Shown here one piece after another: positions 1 to 10,346 of a DNA stretch of 25,169 nt; the stretch's first letter is position 1; each line of letters begins with the position of its first letter. Below the pieces are notes generated by a model. The model did no database searches, was not told the origin of the DNA, and saw only the letters and a list, made by a program, of their open reading frames with translations. The position numbers and the translations under genes were made by a program. Origin of the DNA: Ophiothrix spiculata (Eukaryota; Echinodermata; Ophiuroidea; Amphilepidida; Ophiotrichidae); the NCBI GenBank assembly GCA_000969725.1, contig JXSR01S074470.1. One strand, written 5' to 3'.

Positions 1-1878
1 CAATTATTCCTACTCACAGCTCTAATAAAAAGAACTCTGTACAAAACTACAAAACACTGATAAAACTTGACTTAAAATATAGACAATCGTTTACAAATCG
101 TAACCTACCGTTGCAATACGCCAGCATCAGTTTACTTACGTTACCCAATGTCGTTACAACTCGTTACCCACTGCAATATGTCGTCACAATGCACCAAGTG
201 TTGTTGACAACGAGTACCAACGATATTGTGACGACCTCTAAATGTATACAGACTGCTAGAAACGATCATGGAGACGTCAAAGAACTGAGGGTTGTGGTGG
301 CCAACGAGATCTCAACGACATCAAATCTAATTCTATGTCATCCCAAAATTTTAAAACTTGTAACTGAAAGCGAACGATAGTAACGATAACCTGCGTATGT
401 TAGAGGCGTGTGCTAACGTGAACCGACTTTAACTAACGAGGACCAGCGTATAATTCAAAACTGCAATTCGCAGGTCTACGCTGCTTGTCGTTACCCCCAA
501 TACGCCCAGATGTAAACACACCTTAAGCAAATTTTAATTTTCAAAAAAAATGTTCTTCTTCTCAAACAGTGGACTCATATAAAAGATAAATCTGACATGG
601 AGGCACTCTTTTGTATAATTTTATCATGCAGCTAAATTGATGCCTGTGAATTTCAAGGCCTAACTTTCAACTGACAATTTGTGAACATAATAATGCAATT
701 TCACCATAAAACAAAAACTAAAAGTTTCGAATAAATTTATTCCATGCTGGACATCTCATATTCATAATTGCAAATATAACAAATGAATATTTGAAACCTG
801 TGCTAGATCTTCAGAAACAATTTTGTTTACTCACTATTGTGATAGATCTTGATCAGCCTCCAATATTCAGATCACTTCTGAGACCCCTCTCAAGACTTCC
901 CATAGCCTCTGTAGTGGATCAAACATGCATGGATGTAGGTGGTTGTTGGGCATCAGCTTTTGTGTCAATGTTGAGGATGTTGTAGTAGTAAGTCAGTCAC
1001 TTTATCATCTTGGCCCCAGAAACAATATCCTGAAAATTACAATCTCCTCCTCATGAGTATTTTAGAATGTATAACTTCAGGGTTTCTGACCAAAGCCAGG
1101 ACCAAATTGCAATTATTATTTTTTTTTTATTAACAGAATTTTGAAATTTTGAAATGGTTATTTTTTTATTTTTATAACATTGCAATACATTTTAAATTTG
1201 AAGTTTCCCTGGCTTGATTGACAGCTATACGAGTCTTTTCTATTGGCATCACGACTTCGATACTGAATAGCGATTTTGTCACTTCATTTTACACCTGATA
1301 AAATATGAATAGAACCGAGATGTTGGGTATTCCAGGCCGGTATCGGGTACTTCCGGTTGTGATTCATATAGGGGGAATCTGAGCTTCATGCAACCTTTTT
1401 ATACATGGAGGATTTCGTATCATATAGAACTTATATAACATAGAAATATCCTTTTTAGCTATTATCAAAATAAATCGTTGTATTTTTATCTGCTGAGTGA
1501 CTAAATTTGTTATTGCCACTGGGTTCAGAAACTAAAGATAGGAAGCTCAAGTCTCTGGTACTAGTATTCAACCTCAAGTGGCATTGTTTATGTTCTATCA
1601 TAAGTGTCTTCTCTAGAGAATAATTTTAAAATTTAATAATTAAATCTTTAAATACAGTTCATCTGGATTGTTGAGTAAATACATGATTTTTATTCAGTGT
1701 TCCAAATCCAAAAGAACTGAAGTGACTCTGCTAATCTAGTATTTTTACTCAATGATCAATGAATTAAAATCCTATAATTTTAAATTTACTTTGCTAAATT
1801 GTTAAGCAACAAATTGAACAATATTTAAATTTAAAAACTATGACCCATTAATACCTTTTCATATTGTTAGGACAATTT
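1..1878. other. No supported gene; weak TCGTTAC-rich patch
   Basis: AT-rich DNA without a convincing coding frame. Positions about 90-510 repeat the words CGTTAC and AACGA on both strands. The clearest pair is ACGTTACCCAATGTCGTTAC followed by CTCGTTACCCACTGCAATATG. I cannot resolve an element boundary. The short open frames at 111-380 and 791-985 resemble no family I know. Confidence 0.4.
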
Positions 1879-2229
1879 CCCGGGGGGGGCACTCACATAT
1901 GTGGACAGGATATATATGTCCGGCGGTCAAGACCCCCTTTTTCAGGCCGCCAGGCCGCTCACTAGATCCCCATTTTCAGCGTGATTCAGTTCTTTTGACC
2001 CCGTTTTTTAGAAAAACTGCAAAATTTAGCTCTAACTGCATAAATTGCTCAGGAAATGCGAAAATTTTCAGTTCAGGAGGCTATTTTTGACCAAAATTTC
2101 AGTTCACTAGACCCCCAAAAATTGGTTTCAAAGGTCCATTTTTGACAGAAAATCAGTTCACCTGCCCCCAATTTCGGCGCTTCGCGCCGGACATACCTAC
2201 CACTTTCAAAGTTGAGTGCCCCCCCCGGG
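1879..2229. mobile_element. hAT-like MITE with G-tract ends (copy 1)
   Basis: The element begins CCCGGGGGGGGCACTC and ends GAGTGCCCCCCCCGGG, a perfect inverted repeat apart from slippage in the homopolymer. It is flanked by GACAATTT at 1871-1878 and 2230-2237, an 8-bp TSD. The interior repeats short blocks of the type GACCCC-N-TTTTT and CAGTTCACT. No transposase is encoded, so it is non-autonomous. The interior is clearly homologous to 15979-16197. The superfamily assignment rests only on TSD length and TIR style. Confidence 0.85.
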
Positions 2230-2556
2230 GACAATTTCTTCTCTGGTAACCATTTACCAGCTCCAACTTGCAGCACACTGGTACAGTGGTAGCTGGATGC
2301 TGCTATATTACCGCACAGTGCCCTCTATTTCTCTTTCAACGTATCTCAAATCATTCCTTTTTGTAGAGGGCACTATGGAAACTATTGACTTCAATGCCAC
2401 TGGAGTCTGTCCTTTCATCTTTTTTCCATCGATTTAGAATTTTTGGTAAAGTTGAGTTGTTTTACTTATGTTCAATCTACTAATGGGATAAAGATTGGAA
2501 CTTCCAGAGGAGGGTGGACATGCCAACCATCAGCAACAAGTCTTGTTGCCAATTAA
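2230..2556. other. No feature seen
   Basis: Unique-looking sequence between two elements. The short open frame at 2216-2437 starts inside the neighbouring element and resembles no known protein. Confidence 0.4.
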
Positions 2557-2808
2557 AGGAGCTTGGTCCGATTTTTCAAAATTTGAAATTCTAAAGTAGT
2601 TTAAATTTTGTATTTAAGAGCCGCCTATACATTACGGTGTAAAATTGATTATGGTTACCATAGTTAGACACATTTTCATATGTAAGTCCAAAACGGAACA
2701 TAACTAAGCCGTGAAATTTCACATGAGTTATGAGAAAATATGAGCAATATTTTGGTACCCAAATCTCAAAAAGTTTTTAAAAAGTTGAAGCAATCGGACC
2801 GTGCTCCT
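2557..2808 (-). mobile_element. TTAA-flanked MITE (family B, copy 1)
   Basis: The ends are AGGAGCTTGGTCCGATTTTT and CAATCGGACCGTGCTCCT, an inverted repeat of about 17 bp. TTAA lies at 2553-2556 and 2809-2812, as piggyBac-type insertion would leave, although TTAA could be part of the repeat itself. The core holds TTATGGTTACCATA (2649-2662). Compared with copies 2 and 3 it lacks a block of about 80-90 bp next to the GGAGCTTGG end. It is in the opposite orientation to copies 2 and 3. Confidence 0.85.
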
Positions 2809-2812
2809 TTAA

Positions 2813-3806
2813 GTGATCCCTGCTACATGTCATGCACCCCCTGATGTGCAAAGCCATTAGAAAATTCTCGGAAGGATTCGATTACGGCATTGGTCATAAC
2901 ATTATACTAATTGGTAAAAAATATGTTAAAATCTATATGCAGTGGGGTTCAAGTACGAACCCCAGTGGATTTGGAATAAGAAAATTATCGCTGAAAATTA
3001 TGCTCATTATAAGAATACTTTTTGTTATTTTCTGAGGAAATTAAAGCAATACTATAAAGTGTTAAAAATGAAGCACCCCCTATCACCCATCACTTTTGAT
3101 TTTTTTTAAGCTTAGAATGGTTTTGTTTTGGGTAGATAATAATACCCTCCAAATGGTTTGACTTAAATATGCTTACTTTTTCTGTTATGGCCATTTGTTG
3201 AATTAAATTCGGGATCCCGCATTTAATTCCACATGTATTAGTATAGGAGAGCATGCATGTGCATTTTGTCCATTTGTCTGTGGCAAAACAATTGTTTTGA
3301 CTAAAGACATTTGAAAACGTTTTTAGATAGTCACATTTGTTCATTTTATGCTATTTTTTAATAAAAAAACCATTTTTGATGAAAATCTTATAGTATTGCT
3401 TCAAAAAAAATACAATTTTTGTAATATTTTGAATGTTTGAGACCCAATAGAAACACACTTAAAATATCTCCTAAATTCTCTAAATCTAGTATATCATGAC
3501 CTGTGCCGCATGAAAACATCCTAAATTTTCCAGTAATTCATGATTAATATGACCATGAAAGTGTACAATTTCAGTGGTTAAGATAAAACTTTATCCCAAC
3601 TTACTGTGAAGGATTTTCTGTTTCTCCTCAAAACAGCTTGATCCACCTGTATTCCATCCCTGAACCTCTTGTATCCAAAACCATGAATACCCTCATTAAG
3701 AGGCCCGGATGCTAAATCACAGACCGGGCCTCAATTTGGTCACACCTGTCCATGACTTGGCCTTTTATTTCAATAATGAGATTCCATATAATTTTGATAA
3801 GTTAGG
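2813..3806. other. No gene; one short hairpin
   Basis: AT-rich, no credible coding frame. A perfect 9-bp stem GAGGCCCGG/CCGGGCCTC (3700-3708 with 3724-3732, 15-nt loop) stands out but has no further context. A smaller stem TGGGGTTC/GAACCCCA lies near 2942-2964. It is not a tRNA T-arm because no other tRNA arm is present. Confidence 0.4.
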
Positions 3807-4126
3807 TGAAAACATAGTTGGCCTCCAAACAAAATTTTGCTACCAAACATTTGGTCGTGACATCAAAATGACGAGTGACTCCAAATAAAATAACTTCAAC
3901 ACCGAGTTGAGACCAAATAAAATTTCGTGCTAGATTGCACATGTATTGAATTGCCATATGCATTCCACCAAATGTTTGTTACCGGTTCATACTAAAAATT
4001 TGATGGCAAATATTTGGTGACGTCACGACTCATTGACGTTATTTTGTTTGGGGTCACTCGTCATTTTGACGTCACGACCAAATGTTTGGTAGCGAAAGTT
4101 TTGTTTGGAGGCCGACTATGTTTTCA
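3807..4126. mobile_element. Foldback element with ~93-bp arms
   Basis: The left arm (3807-3899, TGAAAACATAGTTGGCCTCC...) is repeated inverted at 4033-4126 with about 90% identity. The arms carry ACCAAACATTTGGTCGTGAC and the loop holds further copies of the AAATATTTGGTG word. No coding capacity and no clear TSD were found. This is a long-TIR MITE or foldback element; the superfamily is undetermined. Confidence 0.85.
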
Positions 4127-4174
4127 GCCTTACAATTAAGGGCCAGTTTATAGTTTTCCTTTGTATAGTATACT

Positions 4175-4340
4175 AATATTGAATGCCTGAGAGTGCAATA
4201 GTACAAAATATATCATGAGGTCAAATTTGGACTTTTCTATTTCACGAGGTGTAGCGGAGCGTAGCGGAGTGTAATGGATCAGTCCAAATTTAACCGAATT
4301 ATATATTTGTACTATTGCACGAGCATAGGCATTCAATATT
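4175..4340. mobile_element. Foldback element with ~60-bp arms
   Basis: Arm AATATTGAATGCCTGAGAGT... (4175-4233) pairs with 4281-4340. The arms share GTGCAATAGTACAAA and AAATTTGGACT with a few mismatches and a small indel. The 47-nt loop contains a 10-bp tandem duplication, GTAGCGGAGC followed by GTAGCGGAGT. Confidence 0.8.
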
Positions 4341-4342
4341 TG

Positions 4343-4435
4343 TTTTATATCATGATATTACACAGGTTTGTTTCATGCCGTGCAATGGAAAATAATTTTT
4401 GCACGGCTCAAATCACTGCAATCATGATATAAAAT
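4343..4435. repeat. Imperfect inverted repeat
   Basis: TTTTATATCATGAT (4343-4356) recurs inverted as ATCATGATATAAAA (4421-4434). An inner stem GCCGTGCAA/TTGCACGGC closes the centre. It directly abuts the preceding foldback and may be part of one larger composite. Confidence 0.6.
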
Positions 4436-4437
4436 AT

Positions 4438-4982
4438 TCTATAACAGTATTCATGCAAAAGGTACTTGTTAGCAGATTTCATGTACATAGCGATGTAATA
4501 ACAACTTTCTCATGATAGAATACAATGCAGATGCATTACAGGATAAACCTTTACTACCGGTATGTAAGGTTTTGTTTCCTCTTATTTATATAAATATCAA
4601 TTCAGTGTTGTTTTGTACAAAAGGGTATTATCATTTTTAAGGGAGAACTAACTTGGATAATAGCACGCTTATGTTGAAAAACACAATTAAGCCAATTAAC
4701 CACCAGTATTTCGCTCATTAGTGGCAAGCAATGACAGTGATATAACTACATTATTTCACATGATTAAGCTTCACGCATGACTATGATATCTTAAAATACG
4801 TCACTGAAAACAATTTGTACCCAAACCAATAGTTGGAAATATGGGGTCTTTTCATAAAAGATCCGAAGATTTTGACTATTCTATAGACAGAATTATGTTA
4901 GCTTATCATCTTTCAGGTTTAGCTGATAGGGACACAATGACATAGACACGAACCATTCAAAATGGGACATGACTAACATTAA
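4438..4982. other. No feature seen
   Basis: AT-rich sequence with no open frame, repeat or RNA signature that I can support. Confidence 0.4.
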
Positions 4983-5525
4983 AGGAGCATGGTCCGATTG
5001 GTTCAACTTTTTGTCAAACTTTTTGAGATTTTGGTACCAAAATTTTGCTCATGTTTTCTCTTTACCCCTGTGAAATTTCTCGGCATAGTTATGTTCCGTT
5101 TTGGAGATATACTTTAAAATCTCGATATAGTGCACCTCATGTTTTGCTCATAAACATGTTCCTTACCACAATACCAACAGGTCTACATAACTTATCAGAT
5201 GTTAAAATGAAAGTTACATTCGTTATATATCAGACACAGGCAATCAATGTCATATCTTATAAACCATATAAAAATATGGCACAAAATGGCAACTGGGAAA
5301 TGGGGCACTATATTGAGATTTTAAAGTATGTGAAAATGTGTCTAATTATGGTAACCATAATTACTTTTACACAGTAGCGAATATAGGCAGTTCCAAAACA
5401 CAAACTTGCCCATAAAATGAAAACGGCTTGACCAATTCAGCTGAAATTTGGAACTTAAACCTCTTTAGTGGTCATCTTTCATATGACACTAAAAACAAAA
5501 TTTAGAAAAATCGGACCAAGCTCCT
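4983..5525 (+). mobile_element. TTAA-flanked MITE (family B, copy 2), interrupted
   Basis: Ends AGGAGCATGGTCCGATTGG and TCGGACCAAGCTCCT; TTAA at 4979-4982 and 5526-5529. The palindrome TTATGGTAACCATAA is at 5346-5360. After removing the nested element at 5112-5326 it aligns end to end with copy 3. The open frame at 5045-5377 runs across both elements and is chance. Confidence 0.85.
5112..5326. mobile_element. TA-flanked MITE nested in family B copy 2
   Basis: TIR CTTTAAAATCTCGATATAGT at the left and its inverse at the right, with one mismatch in about 22 bp. TA lies at 5110-5111 and 5327-5328, the pattern of Tc1/mariner insertion. The flanking host sequence GGAGATAT / ATGTGAAAATGTGTC is continuous in the other family B copies, which confirms an insertion. 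Confidence 0.8.
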
Positions 5526-5529
5526 TTAA

Positions 5530-6094
5530 GCTAGTTTCCCCAAGTGAGTATGCAAATTAAACATTCTATATAATTACCATAACAATTTATGCGATTTTGT
5601 GAATAGGAGAATGTGTTGCATAACTTTTGGTGCGCAATTTACAACTTCTGATTTGCATTTAATTTGGTTAAGCTGGCTTAATGTTAGTTATATAGTTCCC
5701 ATGTTGGAATGGTTCCATGCCTATGTCATTAACTCTTGTGCCCCTGTCAGCTGAACCAGCAAGTGAAAAGAATAATTTCAGATTTCTTATAACCATAAAG
5801 ATATTGCTGTGAAACTAAATGTCATAACATCTTATCAGAAAGAAGTTAAGAATTCATTCTCATTCTGATTGTCATCAGTGTTCGACAGTGCTAAAGTTAT
5901 ATGGCGCGCCATTGACATAAGAGCCACAAAAATAGGTGCAACAGGTTTCTGAAAATGTGAGTAATTATTGCTTATTAAACCAATTTCAGCCTTAGTTAGT
6001 GACTTTGGTGCAAGCATTTCTTCAAATTGGTGCAAGCTCAGAAACATTAAGGGGAACACTGATTGTCATGACACAATACAATTTTCCTCTAAAC
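5530..6094. other. No feature seen
   Basis: No convincing frame or repeat. The overlapping short open frames near 5835-6195 on both strands show no known domain. Confidence 0.4.
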
Positions 6095-6102
6095 CCTTCC
6101 AT

Positions 6103-6683
6103 CCCAGGGGGGCCACTTATATACTTTCATGTGGTGTAATCAGCGAGCAGACCCTCAAATTTCGAACCCTAAACGCTGACCTGGATGGTGTGTAATCCTA
6201 ACAACCCTTTTCACTGACCTTTGTGTAAAAATGATACCCTTTTTACTGACCAATCATATTTTAAGTACCCTTTTCACTAACCTACCATAAAAAGCCCCTA
6301 TTCACTGACTTATCATAAACAGGAACCTTTTTCACTAGAAATGGCCTGTGGTAATAGAAGCGACGTGATTTTTTTCGAATTTGGGGTATGTTCCATGGAA
6401 ATTTGCAGTTTTTTCTGGATTTTTCAGAGGTTTGTTATGTTAATTCTTGTTCTTAGAATTCATACTGTAATCACTGAGTACTGACAACTTCTTCTTAAAA
6501 TCAATACCCTAAACGCTAATGTGTGCTTCTAAAAGCATACCCTTTTTTCCAAAATAAAGTGAAATTGATACCCTCATCGCGGTCCTCGCGGTTCGCGACA
6601 ATTCGTAAAAAAGGTACCCTTTCCCTTGGATTTTTGATCGCTGATGACCCCACGTTTACACTCAGTGGCTCCCCCCCCCCGGG
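6103..6683. mobile_element. hAT-like MITE with G-tract ends (copy 2)
   Basis: Starts CCCAGGGGGGCCACT and ends AGTGGCTCCCCCCCCCCGGG, flanked by the 8-bp TSD CCTTCCAT (6095-6102 and 6684-6691). The interior differs from the 1879 element but is built the same way from short ACCC-TTTTT blocks. No transposase. Confidence 0.85.
6200..6340. repeat. Degenerate ~30-bp tandem repeat inside the MITE
   Basis: Units of the form CCCTTTTCACTGACC followed by an A/T-rich spacer with AT-AAA recur four to five times, with unit lengths of roughly 28-36 bp. Confidence 0.7.
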
Positions 6684-6691
6684 CCTTCCAT

Positions 6692-6995
6692 AACATAATG
6701 ACATTGGAAGTTTCTCCAGGGTGGAGACAATGACATTTTTTTTTAGACAGGCTGTAAACTGAAATAATCATATCTACCTAGACCCACTCTGATTTTTGAT
6801 GTGAAAGGGCAAAACAATATCTTATATTTTAGGCCTTACTGTTAACACAGCTTACCTCAGCCATAGGCTAAGCAATAATGTATTGGATAGTGTAAACAAA
6901 AATCCAGAGTGCAGGGCCTCATTGTAAGTTAAATACGACCTGTACCATGTATTATTGTTTACCTTGTCCAACAAACTTTGATTGGCCTATAATCA
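6692..6995. other. No feature seen
   Basis: Short spacer between two hAT-like elements with nothing I can support. Confidence 0.4.
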
Positions 6996-7004
6996 GGGAT
7001 TGAC

Positions 7005-7328
7005 CGGGGGCACTCAGATATAATGCTGCAGGCATAGCTTGACCAAGAAAAAGGTGAATTAGGGTTGTTTTTTTAGGACAGAAGGGTGTGTCAGGTGACA
7101 CCGTTAAGGGTATCAAAAGCAGTCATTTTAGCTCATTTTCAAGAAATAGGGTACTTTTTCAAACCCTAGTGTTAAAATGATAACGGTAAATTCTCAATTT
7201 AGGTTGTGAATGGGGGAAAAGGGTATATTTTGGCTTCAGAAACAATCACCCTTTATGGGGTGTTTTGAAAAACTGTGGTCACGCTATGCCTGCAACATTA
7301 AACTTGAGTGCCCCCCCCCCCCCCCGGG
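7005..7328. mobile_element. hAT-like MITE with G-tract ends (copy 3)
   Basis: Left end CGGGGGCACTCAGATATAAT and the inverse of the right end share GGGGGCACTCA, AATG-TGCAGGCATAGC and TGACC. The right end has 15 C followed by 5 G. GGGATTGACC occurs at 6996-7005 and 7328-7337, so the TSD is 8-10 bp; the exact boundary is blurred by the homopolymer. Non-coding. Confidence 0.85.
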
Positions 7329-7351
7329 GGATTGACCTTTTGTCAATGTGC

Positions 7352-7387
7352 GACTTGTGAATGACGTCAGACTTGTGAATGACGTCA
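7352..7387. promoter_or_regulatory. Perfect 2x18-bp tandem containing two CRE palindromes
   Basis: GACTTGTGAATGACGTCA is repeated exactly, head to tail. Each copy contains TGACGTCA (7362-7369, 7380-7387), the full CRE recognised by CREB/ATF bZIP proteins. No gene start is seen nearby, so function is unproven. Confidence 0.4.
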
Positions 7388-7398
7388 ATTCAAATTTA

Positions 7399-7416
7399 CA
7401 TATGGAGCTCCATATG
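7399..7416. repeat. 18-bp perfect palindrome
   Basis: CATATGGAGCTCCATATG reads the same on both strands, 11 bp after the CRE pair. Confidence 0.7.
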
Positions 7417-7590
7417 CAAAACAACTTTGGAAGTTACTCAAGACATTTCATTTTATCACATGCTTGACCTTTTACTTTTCAACAAATTCACAGAAATCCT
7501 TTAATAATAACTGTTTGGCAATTTGTTTGCTCTTAGTTTATTACACTGTATTACGTCTAGCACCGATTCACAACATGTGACTATAAGATG

Positions 7591-7850
7591 TCATGTGAGT
7601 GCAAGAAAGTCGTATCTGCAATGGCTGCCCTAAGTTATATTTATTTAATACTTAGTCACAAAAATCTCAAAACCTCTCAAAATTTCACTGTTCTATGTCA
7701 GTGGTTCTTGAAATGGTTCTTCAGGTGACACCGTCACCTGAAGAACCATTCCAAGAACCACTGACCTAAGACTGGAGATTAAACAGTGTGCAATCCAAAT
7801 TTATGACAAATGGCAGCTATTGCAAATACTACTTTCTTGCACTCACATGA
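7591..7850. mobile_element. Foldback element with a 33-bp central hairpin
   Basis: Outer arms 7591-7629 and 7812-7850 (TCATGTGAGTGCAAGAAAGT...) match inverted with about 3 mismatches in 39. An inner, nearly perfect stem (7697-7728 with 7734-7765, one mismatch) closes on a 5-nt loop. There are no coding frames and no clear TSD. The inner stem has hairpin-RNA proportions, but a MITE is the simpler explanation. Confidence 0.8.
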
Positions 7851-8112
7851 CGATTAGTGTTAACATCCGATTGTGGTACAAATCCATTTATAAATCTTTC
7901 TGGAATATACAGACATAGTGTTATATACAAAATATACATCATATCTACAGCAATTTAAGTATACATCAGAACATATGTACATTAAATTGAACTTACATTA
8001 GAAAGAGTATTATACTTCCTTCGTTTTCAAAGTTTGTCATGAATTCATCTATAAAACTAACCCCAAAATACCTTACTTTAGCCTTTTTGTCAACTTGACC
8101 TCTAACACCCAA
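7851..8112. other. No feature seen
   Basis: Spacer with no supported feature. Confidence 0.35.
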
Positions 8113-8429
8113 GGCCTAAAAAATCTAATGATTGGTGTAACATAGGTAAAAATTTGGGTCACTCATTCGGGATATTTTTTTTCTTTCATTTTTTGCAAAT
8201 AATAATACTATGTTGATAAAAAGAAAATCAAAAGAAAAGGGCATAATTTGGTGTTTTTATTGGATCTTTGTGTGTTTGGAAGGTAAAAAGTATGAAAAAA
8301 ATTATCTGAAAAGTAAGAAGAATTTTTTTCTCTGAATAGAAAAAAATCATAAAAGTTAGAAAAAATATCCAGTCAGGGCTTGTTTTTAAATGGTTGGTCA
8401 GGTTACGTCAATCAAACAATTTTTAGGCC
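8113..8429. mobile_element. PIF/Harbinger-like MITE, GGCCTAAAAA ends
   Basis: Left TIR GGCCTAAAAAATCTAATGAT continues to TTGGTGTAACATAGG. The inverse of the right end is GGCCTAAAAATTGTTTGATT then GACGTAACCTG. Flanks are CAA (8110-8112) and TAA (8430-8432), a one-mismatch version of the TWA target duplication of PIF/Harbinger. Same TIR family as the end at 12510. Confidence 0.7.
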
Positions 8430-8432
8430 TAA

Positions 8433-9371
8433 TTGCAAAGTTACAATTTTCTTTTGTTAATTCTTGTTGTTGACTATACAGTGATGAGGTTACTTGATAA
8501 TTTCCAAAGAAGATTTGAAAAATAATTGAATAGAGACAAGGGGCAATATCATCGTAACTGGATCTTGGGAAATCATCAGGAAACCTTATTACTTAACAAA
8601 AGTCAGCGAGGGTTAACAGAAGATCATATTTTAGCCAATATTGTTGAGAAAGTCGGCTACTCGCTAACAAAACACCCACAATAAGTGTTGATTTCTGGAT
8701 TATTCAAAGATGAATTCTTTGGGTACGACATCTTTCGTTGTTCAAAACATTCTATCCAAACCTCCTGCGAGGCTGGCTGGCTACCAGCTTGTTAATCTAA
8801 GGGACCATTTGGAAAAGTTATACTTTAGGTTTCAAATAATGTACAAAAATTTCTAAATTACACAGTATGAGTAAGTGTTTACATCAAATTCATTGGACGT
8901 GTACTTATGGCTGTTAAGTATTTCTTTTTGTCTACTTTCAAAATAATTGTCAAATTCAGAATTATAATTATGGTTAAGAGTAATAATAATATTATTGGTA
9001 AATCTATATATTTTGAATTCACCTGAAACTCACGAACACGCGCACTGTAAATATCATTTCTTACTACCATCTTTATAATATTCATATTTTAACTGAACTG
9101 ATTTCAAGTAACCCCACAGTTATTGTATAAATTACTATTGCATATTCCAATTATTTTTATGAGAATCATATGAATTTAGTAGAGTTTTATAAATTCTACA
9201 TAAATATTCACTGATAACAACAAGCTGTTTGACTGTTCATAATATAAGATTAGATAAGGGTTTTAAAATACATGTAGTGCTCATGTGTTAATGTCAACAT
9301 TAAATCATTACAACATTTGCAAGATTTTTCCGAAATTTGTGTAACGTGCCTAGTTTTTGCACAGCGTATTG
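8433..9371. other. No feature seen
   Basis: AT-rich, no credible coding frame, no repeat recognised. Confidence 0.4.
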
Positions 9372-9434
9372 TGTGAATCAGGGATTGGTCACACAGAACA
9401 CCTTGTGATTCAGGGATAGGTCAGCTAAGCATCT
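9372..9434. repeat. Two-copy ~32-bp tandem repeat
   Basis: TGTGAATCAGGGATTGGTCA... (9372-9403) is followed directly by TGTGATTCAGGGATAGGTCA... (9404-9434). The first 20 bases differ at two positions; the tail is more diverged. Confidence 0.6.
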
Positions 9435-10074
9435 TACTGGCTTGTGATGGACTTACTTGGCCGACATCAGTTTCAATATGCTTACATCAATTGTTGCCCC
9501 AAAATAAATACAATTCAATTTATAGTCTCACTTGCACTCACAAAATATCATCAAACACATTTTAATGTGATTTTTTCCCAGGTGCATAGCCAGGATTGCT
9601 TACCCCGTGGTGCGCAATAAATCCTATTCTAAAATGGCGACGGGTCCAGGAGCCAATAGGGGCACCTGCCTACATCGGACGGGTCGCCAAATGTATTATT
9701 ATCAGTAATTAGGACTGCTGCGCCCTTTTTTCATTGTTTTCCCATCGTGTTTTTTTTATCCCATTTTTTTTCATTGTAGATCCCCGAGTGCGCACACCCC
9801 GGGCTACGCTAATGTTTTCATCCATATTTTTAAATATTATATTCAGAGATTGATGAAAATAATATCCAAAGGTACTAAGGAACAAAAGTTTGTGTCTGGC
9901 AATGATGGAAGACATTTGATCAAATTCATAAGAAGATGCCACCTATTTTATGCTCCATTTCGGATTTATTACAAGAAAAACTCATATTAGTTTTAGCCAT
10001 ATACTAAATATCTGCATAATCAAATATTTATGATTTTCTAACCTCAGTCCTGAATATGATCACACAAATTTATA
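9435..10074. other. No gene; possible decayed element around 9584-9815
   Basis: GTGCATAGCCAGGATTGCTTACCCCGTGGTGCGCA at the left weakly matches the inverse of GTGCGCACACCCCGGGCTACGC at 9788-9809, including GC(A/G)TAGCC. This could be the remains of a TIR element, but the match is too patchy to draw boundaries. Confidence 0.3.
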
Positions 10075-10249
10075 CATAATGAATAGCAAAATAACTAGGT
10101 GTCAGATTCAACAAGAACTCTTGAGGGGCGTTCTCTGTTGATGGTAAAGAAAAAGTATAAGGTACAGACTGAATATATGCAGGGGTAAAACTGCCCACCA
10201 ATTCAGTGTCAAGATTTCACTCTTTGCATATCTGTTAGGGGGTTAAAAC
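10075..10249. repeat. Direct duplication, copy 1 (uninterrupted)
   Basis: From CATAATGAATAGCAAAATAA to GGGGTTAAAAC this segment matches 10347-10436 joined to 10752-10838 at roughly 85-90%. It carries GTATAAGG once, so it preserves the empty target site of the element in copy 2. It is followed by CCCGGGGGAGGGGGGCTCTC (10249-10268), which resembles a lone end of the G-tract elements. Confidence 0.85.
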
Positions 10250-10346
10250 CCGGGGGAGGGGGGCTCTCAAAGAAAAAAGTGGTACGCATGCTCGTCAGTG
10301 CAGCTCAAAATCGGACCATAAATGTCGTAATTAAGTACAGCAAATG

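Noticed and set aside
2942-2964. T-arm-like hairpin GGGGTTC..GAACCCC
   Set aside because: No acceptor, D or anticodon arm and wrong loop spacing for a tRNA.
3700-3732. GC-rich 9-bp hairpin as a terminator
   Set aside because: No gene upstream and the genome is eukaryotic, so an intrinsic terminator reading is not meaningful.
5045-5377. 110-codon open frame
   Set aside because: It crosses the border of two nested MITEs and shows no domain.
7090-7734. 14-mer TCAGGTGACACCGT shared by 7087-7100 and 7721-7734
   Set aside because: One shared 14-mer is expected by chance in a window of this size, and the flanks do not match.
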